A stretch of 64,000 nt of DNA from Vibrio mexicanus (GTDB taxonomy: Bacteria > Pseudomonadota > Gammaproteobacteria > Enterobacterales > Vibrionaceae). The DNA lies in contig NZ_JYJP01000095.1 of assembly GCF_001012815.1 (NCBI RefSeq), forward strand, positions 1 through 64,000, given 5' to 3'. Positions 48,212 through 56,741 of the stretch are shown piece after piece (position 1 is the first letter of the stretch; each line of letters begins with the position of its first letter). Below the pieces are notes generated by a model. It ran no database searches. It had not been told where the DNA came from and saw only the letters and a program-made list of their open reading frames with translations. Both the position numbers and the translations under genes were made by a program.

Positions 48212-48858
48212 TATTCTTGTCCTCTTTGGGCTTGCTTCATCATAGCTGCAACGTCGCGCGCTGTTGAATGTTCGAAAGCTTCTAGTGCGTCAATGACACC
48301 AGTTTGATTGGGTTCGGGTTGGTTCTGACTAAGCTTCCATTGCCCTTGGAGTGACTCGACAACGAGCTCAATACCAACAATCGCCGGTAACATTTTATCG
48401 ATGTAAGCTTGTGGCGCATCGGCCACGGTCCAAGGATTAGGTTCGTGCCGTTCTTGCTCTTTGGTTAAGTCATGTATTAGCTGCTGAAGCCATTTGGCAT
48501 CGTGTTCAAATCGAAGTCGACCTTTTACGTGGACAGTCACATAGTTCCAAGTTGGCACTGCTCGACCGTGTTCTTTTTTGGTCGGGTAATGATTTGGAGA
48601 AATGTAGTGATGAGGCCCATGAAAGATCAACATCGCTTCCTTTTCTGTATCTGTGGTTTTCCAAAGTGGATTGGCTTTAGCGATATGGCCTTGAAGGCGA
48701 AGGGAATGTTCATCGCCTCGAATGATAACCGGGAGATGCATGGCCTCAATACCGTTCTCCGCGCCTTTCTGTGTAATTAGGGTCGCAAACGGATATTGTC
48801 TGATGACATCCAATAGCTGCTTGTGATCTTTTTGCTCAAATTTTTTCGGTATATACAC
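48211..48858 (-). CDS. PaiB-like FMN-binding transcriptional regulator family protein
   Basis: A 215-residue protein of the PaiB/FMN-binding split-barrel group. The N-terminus YIPKKFEQKDHKQLLDVI and the block YISPNHYPTKKEHGRAVPTWNY (in part NHYPTKKEHGRAVPTWNY) are family hallmarks. C-terminal KMLPAIVGIELVVESLQGQW follows. Members have been called protease-synthesis regulators, but most are flavin-binding proteins of unknown role. Co-transcribed with PhzF and perhaps the HAD gene. It diverges from the BLUF gene. Confidence 0.92.
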   Translation of the reverse strand: MYIPKKFEQKDHKQLLDVIRQYPFATLITQKGAENGIEAMHLPVIIRGDEHSLRLQGHIAKANPLWKTTDTEKEAMLIFHGPHHYISPNHYPTKKEHGRAVPTWNYVTVHVKGRLRFEHDAKWLQQLIHDLTKEQERHEPNPWTVADAPQAYIDKMLPAIVGIELVVESLQGQWKLSQNQPEPNQTGVIDALEAFEHSTARDVAAMMKQAQRGQE

Positions 48859-48968
48859 TGCTTCATCCGTGGTTGGTGTTGAATATGCTGTTTAATATGT
48901 CCAGTTCTCGCAAATATGCGGAAGTGACTTATATTTGTTAGTAGTACAGAGTTTTTTAAGGAGATTCC

Positions 48969-49388
48969 ATGTACTTAACACGGCTTATTTATGTAAGTAC
49001 CATCTCAGAGGACTGCTCGCCGAATGATATTGAGCGGATACTGACAACATCCAAGAAAAACAACGTGAATCACCACGTGACTGGGATGTTGAGCTTTAAC
49101 CAGCACTTTTTTTTGCAATGCTTGGAAGGCTCAAGGACAGAAGTTAATCGCACTTATCAGCGAATTTTACAAGATAGACGACACTACAATGTCACTATGT
49201 TGTACTTCCAAGAGGTTAACAGTCGCTCCTTTGGTGATTGGTCTATGGGGCATATCAAGATAGGTAAGATAACGGATATGCTCAGTATGCAGTTTTCAAG
49301 TGGCCCGGAATTCGATCCGTATCACTTAACGGGAGAGAGTGCTTACCTCATGCTTCTAGAGCTTAAAAAGCAGCTTCCTTCCACTTAA
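48969..49388 (+). CDS. Stand-alone BLUF blue-light sensor
   Basis: A 139-residue short BLUF protein, binding FAD and sensing blue light. Seen: the photoactive Tyr in LTRLIYVSTI (residue 8), the conserved Asn/Gln pair in HHVTGMLSFNQHFFLQCLEG (Gln near residue 47-50), and FGDWSMGHIK with the semi-conserved Trp/Met near residue 92. No output domain is attached, so it must act through a partner protein. It is preceded by AAGGAG. It is the only plus-strand gene in the 45-64 kb run and is divergent from the flavin-type PaiB-like gene. Confidence 0.94.
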   Translation: MYLTRLIYVSTISEDCSPNDIERILTTSKKNNVNHHVTGMLSFNQHFFLQCLEGSRTEVNRTYQRILQDRRHYNVTMLYFQEVNSRSFGDWSMGHIKIGKITDMLSMQFSSGPEFDPYHLTGESAYLMLLELKKQLPST

Positions 49389-49406
49389 GTGACTTGCTTA
49401 AACTGA

Positions 49407-49946
49407 CTAAAACGAAGAGTCTGGCTGCTTAAGAAACTCAATTTCTTCTTTGGTTGACGTGCGGCCCAGAATCTCATTTCTGTGCGGATAGCGTCCAAAG
49501 CGCTCAATGATCACCTTGTGTTTGATCTCAAAGTCCAAGTTATTCTCTATGCCGTTTTTAGTAAAAAGAACGATGGCCTGCTCATGTATCGTCAAAGACT
49601 CGCTGTGCATAAAAGGCATGTAAAGGAAGCTGCGCTCTATTGGTTCGAGTGCTTGATCGTCGCCAGTGCGAATGGCTTCTTGCGCAAGGCCTAGAGCAAG
49701 CGCGTCATAGGCAAAAGCACTCGGCGTGTCGCGATACAGGTTCCGAGAGAACTGATCTAATATGATGATCTCTGCCAAGCGGCCTTTTGCTGTTTCGCGC
49801 CAATCGGAGAGTTCGCAGACCGCAGCTTGCGTGTGCAGATTATGAAAGCGTGAGCGAATCGTCTCATCGAGATTTGTATCTTTAACCCACCATTGCTTGG
49901 GTTCTAGCTCCTTAAACCAAAAATCGAGTACATCTAAATGATTCAT
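49407..49946 (-). CDS. DUF924 family protein
   Basis: A 179-residue all-helical protein of the DUF924 family. Start at 49946 begins NHLDVLDFWFKELEPKQWW, the family hallmark, followed by LAEIIILDQFSRNLYRDTPSAF (in part ILDQFSRNLYRDTPSAF), PIERSFLYMPFMHSES and RFGRYPHRNEILGRTST. The fold is TPR-like in known relatives. Function unknown. It lies 38 bp after the monooxygenase-like gene on the same strand. Confidence 0.92.
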   Translation of the reverse strand: MNHLDVLDFWFKELEPKQWWVKDTNLDETIRSRFHNLHTQAAVCELSDWRETAKGRLAEIIILDQFSRNLYRDTPSAFAYDALALGLAQEAIRTGDDQALEPIERSFLYMPFMHSESLTIHEQAIVLFTKNGIENNLDFEIKHKVIIERFGRYPHRNEILGRTSTKEEIEFLKQPDSSF

Positions 49947-49984
49947 TTTCGTTTCCTTGAATGCGCTAATGAAGACTATTGAGT

Positions 49985-50269
49985 TTAATCCACTTCTTCG
50001 TGAATGGAATAGAATCGGGCAACGTCTTGAGTAACGTCTCCCCAATGAGATTGTCCAACGCGCTTTTGATGTAATTCAAAAGCGGTCTTGCTGACAAACT
50101 CTTCATAAACGTCATATCGACATGGGTCAGTTAGAGATTGTTCAACGTTAAATACGAGACATCCAACTTCCTTTCGTGTAAGTGCGATATGTTCCACTAA
50201 CGCTGTTTGCACTTGTTCCAGTTGGCTCTCGGGAATGATTATGTGCCCAGATAGGGTAACTTTTGCCAT
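49985..50269 (-). CDS. Antibiotic biosynthesis monooxygenase (ABM)-domain protein
   Basis: A 94-residue dimeric ferredoxin-like protein. The start at 50269 gives AKVTLSGHIIIPESQL; next come GCLVFNVEQSLTDPCRYDVYEEF (in part NVEQSLTDPCRYDVYEEF) and the His-containing FELHQKRVGQSHWGDV. Such proteins include quinol monooxygenases and YgiN-like enzymes, and act on quinones or reactive carbonyls. The gene follows the SDR start-to-stop series and is only 10 bp from the SDR stop, so they likely form an operon. Confidence 0.85.
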   Translation of the reverse strand: MAKVTLSGHIIIPESQLEQVQTALVEHIALTRKEVGCLVFNVEQSLTDPCRYDVYEEFVSKTAFELHQKRVGQSHWGDVTQDVARFYSIHEEVD

Positions 50270-50279
50270 CGTTAAGTGC

Positions 50280-51017
50280 CTATCGCCCGCCAGCAATATC
50301 AATGAAAGAGCCAGTTACGTATGAGGCTTCATCAGACAGCAGCCACGCAATAGATTGGGCTACCTCTAACGCTGTGCCTCCACGCTTAAGTGGAATGTTA
50401 GGCGCTAGGCGCTTCACACGATCTGGCTCTCCACCATCAGCATGCATCTCGGTTTCAATGAACCCTGGGCGAACACCGTTGACGCGGATATTGCGGTCAG
50501 CCAGCTCTAATGAAAGCCCTTTAGTGAGTGAGTCCATCGCCCCTTTGGACGCAGCATAATCGACATATTCGAATGGTGCGCCCGTTCGAGAGGCGGCGGA
50601 GGAGACATTCACAATCGCTTTTGGATTCTGACTCGTTTGCAAAAAGGTCTTACAACACAAAAAGCAGCTGCTGACATTGGTCGTCATCACTTGGTTGAAT
50701 CGATAAAGGTCGATGTTTTCAAGCGTTGACTGCGCGAACAAGACTCCCGCATTATTGACTAAATGGGTCGCAGCACCGAGCTCTTTAGTCGTAGTATCAA
50801 ACAGCCGAGTTACGTCTGCCTCAAGTGAAACATCAGCTTGAACGGCAATGGCTTTCCCGCCTTGTTGAATGATGCTGTCGACGACTTGATCTGCTTGTGT
50901 ACGATTACTTTTAAAGTTCACGCAAACTGCGTAGCCATTTGATGCTAAGAGCTGAGCAGTCGCAGCGCCAATGCCGCGGCTGGCCCCTGTGACAATGACG
51001 ACCTGAGTCTGTGACAT
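50280..51017 (-). CDS. Short-chain dehydrogenase/reductase (FabG-like)
   Basis: A 245-residue NAD(P)-dependent SDR. Seen: cofactor motif TGASRGIGAATAQLLA (residues 9-24), NNAG at about 90, catalytic Ser in NVSSAASRTG, YxxxK as YVDYAASKGAMD near 155, and the C-terminal LLSDEASYVTGSFIDIAGG. The basic residues after the first motif (FKSNR) favour NADPH. Probably an oxidoreductase for a carbonyl compound. Followed closely by the ABM-domain gene. Confidence 0.93.
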   Translation of the reverse strand: MSQTQVVIVTGASRGIGAATAQLLASNGYAVCVNFKSNRTQADQVVDSIIQQGGKAIAVQADVSLEADVTRLFDTTTKELGAATHLVNNAGVLFAQSTLENIDLYRFNQVMTTNVSSCFLCCKTFLQTSQNPKAIVNVSSAASRTGAPFEYVDYAASKGAMDSLTKGLSLELADRNIRVNGVRPGFIETEMHADGGEPDRVKRLAPNIPLKRGGTALEVAQSIAWLLSDEASYVTGSFIDIAGGR

Positions 51018-51083
51018 AGTTGTTCCTTAATGCGTTACTTTGATTTTTTGATGAAATGTTCTTTTGACTCGGATCTGATGATG

Positions 51084-51371
51084 CTATTCAAAACTGTTTA
51101 AATCGATGTCGTATTTATCCAACACTTCTTGCATTTGAAGTTTCTTTTGTCCGGCAGCAACCGCCATGACTTTGGCCGTTACATCTGAAATTTCGCCCTT
51201 TGTTATTCCCGCTTTCTTACACTGTTTTAGGTAGTAGTTGGTGCAGGGCAGGCAGTTCATCGCCATTCCCGCGGCTAAGCCAACCAATAGCTCGGTTTTG
51301 GTGTCTAAGTGTTCATTGGTGTGCGTGGAGTGATAGAACTCGGTATAAGCGCGTTGGTGTTTTCCTAACAT
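51084..51371 (-). CDS. Carboxymuconolactone decarboxylase/AhpD-like protein
   Basis: A 95-residue helical protein of the AhpD-like group. The redox motif is CLPCTNYYLKQCKKAG (CxxC near residues 39-42) followed by the conserved His position replaced by Tyr-Tyr-Leu, and the family helix GEISDVTAKVMAVAAG. It probably works in thiol-based peroxide or quinone detoxification, in keeping with the SDR and ABM genes next to it. The normal AhpD motif is ExxxCxxCxxxH; the His is not evident here. Confidence 0.85.
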   Translation of the reverse strand: MLGKHQRAYTEFYHSTHTNEHLDTKTELLVGLAAGMAMNCLPCTNYYLKQCKKAGITKGEISDVTAKVMAVAAGQKKLQMQEVLDKYDIDLNSFE

Positions 51372-51413
51372 ACAGCCTCCATGAGGAAAATTAAGGATCC
51401 GTGGCTTCTACCG

Positions 51414-51677
51414 CTAACGACGACACATGCGGTAAATCTTATGCCCGCATGCAAAGGCCAATACCGCGACGCATACAACGATGAATAATGCGTAGAGGTA
51501 ACCAATGGTCGTGGAAACGCCAAAGCCCCAAACTAAAGAAAATACAATGCCCTGGAAAGCCTGATAAGGCCACTGATAGATCGGAAAATGAGAGTCAGAA
51601 CTCATGAGATAGCTGAGCGCTAGCAAGCTCAATAGCGCAGCCATCAAACCCGATATCAAAGGTGCATTCTTATGCAT
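51414..51677 (-). CDS. Small inner-membrane protein
   Basis: An 87-residue protein with two or three hydrophobic helices (LISGLMAALLSLLALSYLM, then FSLVWGFGVSTTIGYLYALF and VVCVAVLAFACG). The tail is basic (HKIYRMCRR), placing it in the cytoplasm. It overlaps the end of the upstream GNAT gene by 8 bp and so is co-translated with it. No family recognised. Confidence 0.7.
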   Translation of the reverse strand: MHKNAPLISGLMAALLSLLALSYLMSSDSHFPIYQWPYQAFQGIVFSLVWGFGVSTTIGYLYALFIVVCVAVLAFACGHKIYRMCRR

Positions 51678-52122
51678 TGTTTGATGACCAACTCATTGGG
51701 ACGAAGCGAATTCCATGAACTTGGTCTTCCGGTCCCGTCGCGACAAAGCCATGCTTTTGGTAAAAACTGACTGCGTTAATAGATGATCTCAGTGTTACCT
51801 GCTCGTTTTCGGTACCAGACAATAGTGCCTTAAGTAGCGCCTTTCCTAACCCACTTCCTTGAGAAGACTTACTGACGAAAAGGTGGGTTAAGTAGTTTCC
51901 GTCACGAAGAGACGCATATCCGACTAGTTGTCCATCAAGTTCAGCTTTTATCGATACATACGTTTTAGGATCTAAAGTCGACGCTAAACTTCCCACGACA
52001 TGCTCTTGATAGACTTGGCGACCCTCTTCACTGAGCAGTGGCAGTACATCATGTTCAGAAGTGTCGGCAACCAGTGCTTGGATGTTTGCTAGATCAGTTT
52101 GTTGAGCGGTTTCAATTTTCAT
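51670..52122 (-). CDS. GNAT N-acetyltransferase
   Basis: A 150-residue GNAT. Seen: IETAQQTDLANIQALVADT at the N-terminus, the acetyl-CoA loop SQGSGLGKALLKALLSG near residue 90, and SINAVSFYQKHGFVATG at the C-terminus. The upstream GNAT gene is 19 bp away, so two acetyltransferases and the small membrane protein appear to be one operon. No substrate assigned. Confidence 0.92.
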   Translation of the reverse strand: MKIETAQQTDLANIQALVADTSEHDVLPLLSEEGRQVYQEHVVGSLASTLDPKTYVSIKAELDGQLVGYASLRDGNYLTHLFVSKSSQGSGLGKALLKALLSGTENEQVTLRSSINAVSFYQKHGFVATGPEDQVHGIRFVPMSWSSNNA

Positions 52123-52140
52123 TTATGTCTCCTGTGTCGG

Positions 52141-52629
52141 TTAGCAAAAGGGCTTAAGGATGGATTTTGATGAACATAATGTGTTGAGGCCCGACGGGCC
52201 CCCTAAATAGGGCTCGCTTTGACTCTTAAATCCGGCTTTCTCGTAGCAGGTTTTAGCTGAAGGGTTTCGGTAGTTGACGGTTAGATAGATGTTTTCTTTC
52301 TCTGGAAAATGCACAGCAACAAAGGGTGCGAGTGCTTTCATTGCTTGCCCTCCAAATCCTTTACCTTGATGCTTTTGGTCAATCACAAAGGTTCTTAATC
52401 CAATATCATCGGCAGTGCAAAAGCTATGCGCTACCGAAAAATTGAGATCAAGCCGGAAGTAGCCAATTACCTGATCGCCTTGCTTAACCACAAAGCGTGG
52501 TATGGTTGGGTTGTCGGCCGCCAAGAACTCTTGCGCGGTGCCGGCAAAAGGGATCTGACTGTCATGCAGGGTAATGGCTGCTACTTGTTCAAAGTCATCT
52601 TGCGATAACGGTGAGATTGATAATGTCAT
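52141..52629 (-). CDS. GNAT N-acetyltransferase
   Basis: A 162-residue GNAT. Seen: LSISPLSQDDFEQVAAITL, DIGLRTFVIDQKHQGKGFGG (acetyl-CoA loop QGKGFGGQAMKAL near residue 90) and NPSAKTCYEKAGFKSQ. It resembles a widespread Vibrio/Enterobacteria subgroup with VGYFRLDLNF-like centre. Followed by a second GNAT gene on the same strand. Confidence 0.92.
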   Translation of the reverse strand: MTLSISPLSQDDFEQVAAITLHDSQIPFAGTAQEFLAADNPTIPRFVVKQGDQVIGYFRLDLNFSVAHSFCTADDIGLRTFVIDQKHQGKGFGGQAMKALAPFVAVHFPEKENIYLTVNYRNPSAKTCYEKAGFKSQSEPYLGGPSGLNTLCSSKSILKPFC

Positions 52630-52682
52630 CCTTGATACCTACTTCTAGCTTTACACACTCGTCAGTATTTAGTTTGTTCGAG

Positions 52683-53168
52683 TTACTGGGTGAACTTTAG
52701 TCGCGACATAAAGTGCAAATCGCAGTATTTGCCAGCTTTGAATGTACTCATTCGCTTCGTCCCTTCAATTTCAAACCCTAGGGCTTGATAAAGGCCAATC
52801 GCTGCTTCATTGTCCGTTTGAACTTCAAGCTCTAAGCGAACTAGATTCAACCAGTTATCGGCTTGGTCAATGGCCTCTAAGAGTAGTGCTTTACCAATAC
52901 CTTGCCCGTGTGAATCTGGATGAACCGCAATTGCTACTCCCGCGCTGTGTCTGTCACGCAGCTTATGGCTGATAAACAGCGTGACATGGCCGAGCACTTT
53001 GCCATCAACCTCAGCAACGAGCGTGTAATGGTCTGGGTTAGAAAACAGACCGGAAATCGTATCTGAGCTCAGATAAGGGACTTGAGACGTGTTCACTGTG
53101 ACGGAAGTAAAGCTGTATAGTTCGCACAGATCGGCTAAGTCTGAAGATTCTAAGTGTCTAATGTTAAT
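52683..53168 (-). CDS. GNAT N-acetyltransferase with probable ATT start
   Basis: About 161 residues if begun at ATT 53168-53166. The first ATG in frame (53096) would remove the first strand and helix of the GNAT fold. The upstream in-frame codons read NIRHLESSDLADLCELYSF, a typical GNAT N-terminus, and AGGAA lies six bases before the ATT; no ATG, GTG or TTG is available there. The rest is normal: SHGQGIGKALLLEAIDQ (acetyl-CoA loop) and NEAAIGLYQALGFEIEGTK. ATT starts are rare but known (infC). Substrate unknown. Confidence 0.82.
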   Translation of the reverse strand: MNIRHLESSDLADLCELYSFTSVTVNTSQVPYLSSDTISGLFSNPDHYTLVAEVDGKVLGHVTLFISHKLRDRHSAGVAIAVHPDSHGQGIGKALLLEAIDQADNWLNLVRLELEVQTDNEAAIGLYQALGFEIEGTKRMSTFKAGKYCDLHFMSRLKFTQ

Positions 53169-53287
53169 GTCGTTTTCCTTTCGTACTACTGATCGTCCAT
53201 TATTTAGACCTTATCATAACTAATATCTATCGTATTGAGATTTATAGACTTTAATTGAAAATCGTTTTCTGCCCTTGTTGGGCGGTC

Positions 53288-54052
53288 TTAGTAGGGCGGT
53301 TTGATTCCATATTTCTCTTGTAGCGCTTTGACTTCGCTAGAGTAGGTGGCGAGGTAGTTGTTAAAATCTCGGATAATATCGGGATTGTTGATGTTGGATA
53401 GGTGATAGCTGCCTCCTTCCGATTCAAGCAATCGAGTGTTGACCGCCAGGCTGATATTGTCATCCATTTGAGAAAGCAAAAATCGGCCAACGTTTTGGTC
53501 CATAATGACGCCTTGAACTCTCCCTTTAAACACCATCTCTAACAGTCTTTCTGGGTTGTCGGCTTCGACGACTTTGATTTGGCCACTTTCGATCGCAGGG
53601 GAGAGTTTCCATGGGGTGACGCCTCTTATTATTCCGAGTTTATTAAAGTTACTCAGCTTAAGCTGTTTGTCTTTAGGCTGGACAAACATAACCTCTTCAA
53701 GCTCGATGACGGGTAGAGAGTAGCTAATAGCGCGACCGGCTCTAGACTCTAAATTCCATAAATTGCTGTCGGGGAACTTTGCATCGACTTCTCCACTGTA
53801 AAACATTTTGTAGAGACGTTTGATTGGCAGGGCTTTGTAGGTCACTTGATATCCGTAGACGTCGCCAAACTGGCTCAGTAGCTCCGGAACGTAGCCTGTG
53901 TAGGAGTCCTCCGTTTCGTTGTAAGCGTAGAGTGGATAGTAGTTAATATTTTCAATCCCAATAGTGATGGACTTAGCTGTAGTATTATTTGAAGAAGCGA
54001 AGGTTGAGACAGATACGCTGAATGCTAAGCAAGCAACAATGAAGAACTTCAT
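53288..54052 (-). CDS. Periplasmic amino-acid-type solute-binding protein (SBP_bac_3-like)
   Basis: A 254-residue exported protein; the start at 54052 opens a signal peptide (KFFIVACLAFSVSVSTFAS). The two-lobe fold is suggested by YYPLYAYNETEDSYTGYVPELL, quoted in part as YTGYVPELLSQFG, then YKALPIKRLYKMFYSGEVDA and VFKGRVQGVIMDQNVGRF. It is not next to permease genes, so it may be a free-standing sensor or orphan binding protein of the kind common in Vibrio. Ligand unknown. Confidence 0.85.
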   Translation of the reverse strand: MKFFIVACLAFSVSVSTFASSNNTTAKSITIGIENINYYPLYAYNETEDSYTGYVPELLSQFGDVYGYQVTYKALPIKRLYKMFYSGEVDAKFPDSNLWNLESRAGRAISYSLPVIELEEVMFVQPKDKQLKLSNFNKLGIIRGVTPWKLSPAIESGQIKVVEADNPERLLEMVFKGRVQGVIMDQNVGRFLLSQMDDNISLAVNTRLLESEGGSYHLSNINNPDIIRDFNNYLATYSSEVKALQEKYGIKPPY

Positions 54053-54221
54053 GGCAACCCTCAAGTCTAAATACACATCTATAACTATAGACATTATGAC
54101 GTTGGTCGCGTTGAGGAAATATATTACCAGCCGCAGGTAAAGGGTCTACTTTGGTTTCTTACTGGATTGATGAGGAAATGCTGCACGCGAGTCGTTGTGA
54201 TTACTTGCGTGCAGATTGGAA

Positions 54222-54815
54222 CTATTTGCCGTGTCGAGTCAATCGGTGCGTCAGATGATTTTTTACCGCAGGCCACTCTTGATTGATGATTGAGAACACT
54301 ACAGTATCTCGATACGAGCCATCCGGCATGCGTTTGTGATTACGAAGTATGCCATCTTGTTTTGCGCCGAGTTTAGCAATGGCTTGACGTGATGCTTGGT
54401 TGTGCCAGTGGGTACAGAACTCGACTGCAATGGCATCTAATGATTCGAACGCGTGTTGTAGCAGTAGCAGTTTACATTCGGTGTTCACTGCTGATCGTTG
54501 ATAGCTTTTCGCATACCAGGTGTAGCCGATTTCAACGCGTTGGTTCTCGCTGTCTGCATTGCAATAGCGAGTCGCACCTATGATCTTCCCTGTTGCTTTA
54601 TCGACGACTACAAATGGCATAGAGAGCCCTTGTTTCTTGGTTTCTAATGCCATTGCAACGTAGCCTTGTACCGTTTCATGGTTGGGAACAGAGGTATACC
54701 AAAGATCCCAAAGTTCACCATCTGACGCCGCTTCCACGAGGGCATCGGCATGTTCTTCTTTAAGCGGGATAAGCTTAACAGTGGTTGATTCTAACTCTAT
54801 TTCTTTTAGCCACAT
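54222..54815 (-). CDS. RimJ/RimL-type GNAT N-acetyltransferase
   Basis: A 197-residue GNAT of the RimJ/RimL group. Seen: VKLIPLKEEHADALVEAA, GELWDLWYTSVP, IGATRYCNADSENQRVEIGY, TWYAKSYQRSAVNTECKLLL (pyrophosphate loop replaced by the QRSxxN type seen in this subgroup) and HWHNQASRQAIAKLGAKQDG. These enzymes acetylate N-termini of proteins or small amines. Single gene. Confidence 0.92.
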   Translation of the reverse strand: MWLKEIELESTTVKLIPLKEEHADALVEAASDGELWDLWYTSVPNHETVQGYVAMALETKKQGLSMPFVVVDKATGKIIGATRYCNADSENQRVEIGYTWYAKSYQRSAVNTECKLLLLQHAFESLDAIAVEFCTHWHNQASRQAIAKLGAKQDGILRNHKRMPDGSYRDTVVFSIINQEWPAVKNHLTHRLTRHGK

Positions 54816-54859
54816 GACGTTACTCTCTTTCTAATTTTATTCTGGGGTGTATTGAAGAT

Positions 54860-55543
54860 CTACCAAGGATGAACGTCACCTTCCCAAGTGAAGAAGGTGC
54901 CTGATTGGTCTAAAGTCAGACCTTGAGTGAGTTTGATGATGCCGGCAGCACTCTCTTGAGCAGTAATGTCGGCTTCGTCACCACCCATATCGGTTTTCAC
55001 CCAACCTGGGTGAATAGGGCAAACCGTAATCCCTTGTTCTTTGAGTTCTAGCGCCATGACTTGCATGACTTTGTTTACTGCTGCTTTTGAGCTTCTGTAG
55101 GCATACATACCCACCGCGTCTCGATTGAGTGCACCCATCTGGCTCGAGATAGTCACAATGCGCGGGTTGGCGGCGTTTTGCATTAGCGGGATGATTGCTC
55201 GGCTAACGAGCAAAGGCGCAATAGTGTTGACTGAAAAAGTCTCTAACCAGTTTGGCGCGCTGACGTTGTCGCGATCTTGCTCATCAGGGCCAATGATACC
55301 CGCGTTGTTAATCAAAACATCAATTTGCTGACCTTCGAGTGATTCTCTTAGCGCCTCGATTGAGCTTTCGTTGGTCACTTCTAGCTCTACTAAGGTTAAA
55401 TCACCATGGTCTTTTAGACTTAATTGATCATTTGAAGGTGCGTTGCGGTATGTAGCTATCACCTTGTAATCCAGTGCTAGTAGCTGCTTTGTGAGCTCAA
55501 GACCGATGCCGCGCGAGGCACCAGTAATCAATACGGTTTCCAT
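54860..55543 (-). CDS. Short-chain dehydrogenase/reductase (sniffer/CsgA-like)
   Basis: A 227-residue SDR. Seen: ILITGASRGIGLELTKQLL-like motif (VLITGASRGIGLELTKQL), NNAGIIGP near 80, active Ser in ISSQMGAL, YxxxK as YAYRSSKAAVNK near 148, and HPGWVKTDMGG near 180, characteristic of the sniffer/carbonyl-reductase-like branch. Cytoplasmic; likely reduces small carbonyls with NADPH. Substrate not known. Confidence 0.92.
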   Translation of the reverse strand: METVLITGASRGIGLELTKQLLALDYKVIATYRNAPSNDQLSLKDHGDLTLVELEVTNESSIEALRESLEGQQIDVLINNAGIIGPDEQDRDNVSAPNWLETFSVNTIAPLLVSRAIIPLMQNAANPRIVTISSQMGALNRDAVGMYAYRSSKAAVNKVMQVMALELKEQGITVCPIHPGWVKTDMGGDEADITAQESAAGIIKLTQGLTLDQSGTFFTWEGDVHPW

Positions 55544-55593
55544 TTTCTCTACTTCCTTTTTGTTTTCGTTCGGGGATAGCGCTTATCTTTGCT

Positions 55594-56208
55594 TCATGAA
55601 GCGACGGCTAGTCCTGATGAGACGAACGTCAATCCCGCGCCAATATTCAGGCCAAGAATGAGCCTTGGTTTTGCCTTTAGCCAAGCGGCTAGCTGGTGAG
55701 AAAAAATGCCCATCAAGCTGAAACCAAGCGCAGTAAGAACAGCGAACCAAACCCCGTATCCCACCATTTGCACCGTAACAGAGCCGAGACTTGGGTTAAC
55801 GAATTGAGGGACAAACGCTAATACAAAAATTCCCGGCTTAGGGTTGAGGGCTGCAGACAGAAACCCTGTAGCGAAGATGTGTTTGAGCGGCTGCTTTTTG
55901 GCTTCTTCTAGAGAAAATAGCTGACGAGATCGAAGCACTTTGATACCTAACCAAATCAGATACCCCGCACCAATAATTTTAACGGCATAGAACGCCAGTT
56001 CTGAGGTTTGAATAAGCAAGGTTAAACCGAAGGTAGCCGCCATTACGTGAAACAGTATTCCACTTCCTGACGCGAGCCCCGAAACCGTCGCAGCCAGTTT
56101 GCCTTGGCTTAAACCTCGTCCCATGGCAAGCAGGTTATCTGGCCCCGGTGAGATAACGAGTAGAAAACAGGCGAGTGTATAAGTGATAAAAACTTCTAAT
56201 GGAAACAT
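55594..56208 (-). CDS. LysE/RhtB-family amino-acid exporter
   Basis: A 204-residue inner-membrane protein with about six helices. The start at 56208 (PLEVFITYTLACFLL) follows AAGGAG. Family motif: VISPGPDNLLAMGRGLSQGK at residues 16-35, then GYLIWLGIKVLRSR near 70 and GFLSAALNPKPGIFVLAFVPQF (in part FLSAALNPKPGIFVLAF) near 110. Members export amino acids or homoserine lactones. No regulator is adjacent. Confidence 0.94.
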   Translation of the reverse strand: MFPLEVFITYTLACFLLVISPGPDNLLAMGRGLSQGKLAATVSGLASGSGILFHVMAATFGLTLLIQTSELAFYAVKIIGAGYLIWLGIKVLRSRQLFSLEEAKKQPLKHIFATGFLSAALNPKPGIFVLAFVPQFVNPSLGSVTVQMVGYGVWFAVLTALGFSLMGIFSHQLAAWLKAKPRLILGLNIGAGLTFVSSGLAVAS

Positions 56209-56282
56209 GATAACTCCTTGTTTTTCTGCTTCTTTGGGATTTAAATGCAATCTGTTCTGAGCTTCGATTTAATCACTAGTGG

Positions 56283-56741
56283 TTAGGCTAATTCTAAAGT
56301 CATAAACTGGCTGTTTGGATCTAGGTCGTAGTCGGCAAAAGGGCCGCAGATCTGAAACCCAAACTTAGTGTAGAGATGATGCGCGGCATTGAAATAGGCT
56401 TCTGTGCCGGTTTCTAAGCTTAACCTCTGGTAGCCACGCTCTTTAGCGACATCCAAAATATGCTTGAGAAGGCCGGTCGCGACGCCGGATTTACGCGCGG
56501 ATGATGAGGTTCGCATTGACTTAATTTCAGCATGGTTAACGTCCAACTGTTTAATGGCGACACAGCCGAGCAGTTGATTCTCTTTCCAGCTGCTAAAGAA
56601 CGTGATTTCTGGGGCTTTAAGTGCATCGACATCCAGGGCATGAACACTTTCTGGCGGTGAGGTGGCGTACATATCGGCTAAATGCTCCTCGAGCAGCTTG
56701 ATCACTTCCCCGCCTGAAAGGTTATCGGTTTTGATTTCCAT
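56283..56741 (-). CDS. GNAT N-acetyltransferase
   Basis: A 152-residue GNAT. The start at 56741 gives EIKTDNLSGGEVIKLLEEHL, the head of a common subgroup, with ADMYATSPPESVHALD and the acetyl-CoA loop ARKSGVATGLLKHIL near residue 90 and TEAYFNAAHHLYTKFGF at the C-terminus. The spaced pattern LETGTEAYFNAA is typical of PA4794-like or YsnE-like GNATs. Substrate unknown. Confidence 0.92.
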   Translation of the reverse strand: MEIKTDNLSGGEVIKLLEEHLADMYATSPPESVHALDVDALKAPEITFFSSWKENQLLGCVAIKQLDVNHAEIKSMRTSSSARKSGVATGLLKHILDVAKERGYQRLSLETGTEAYFNAAHHLYTKFGFQICGPFADYDLDPNSQFMTLELA

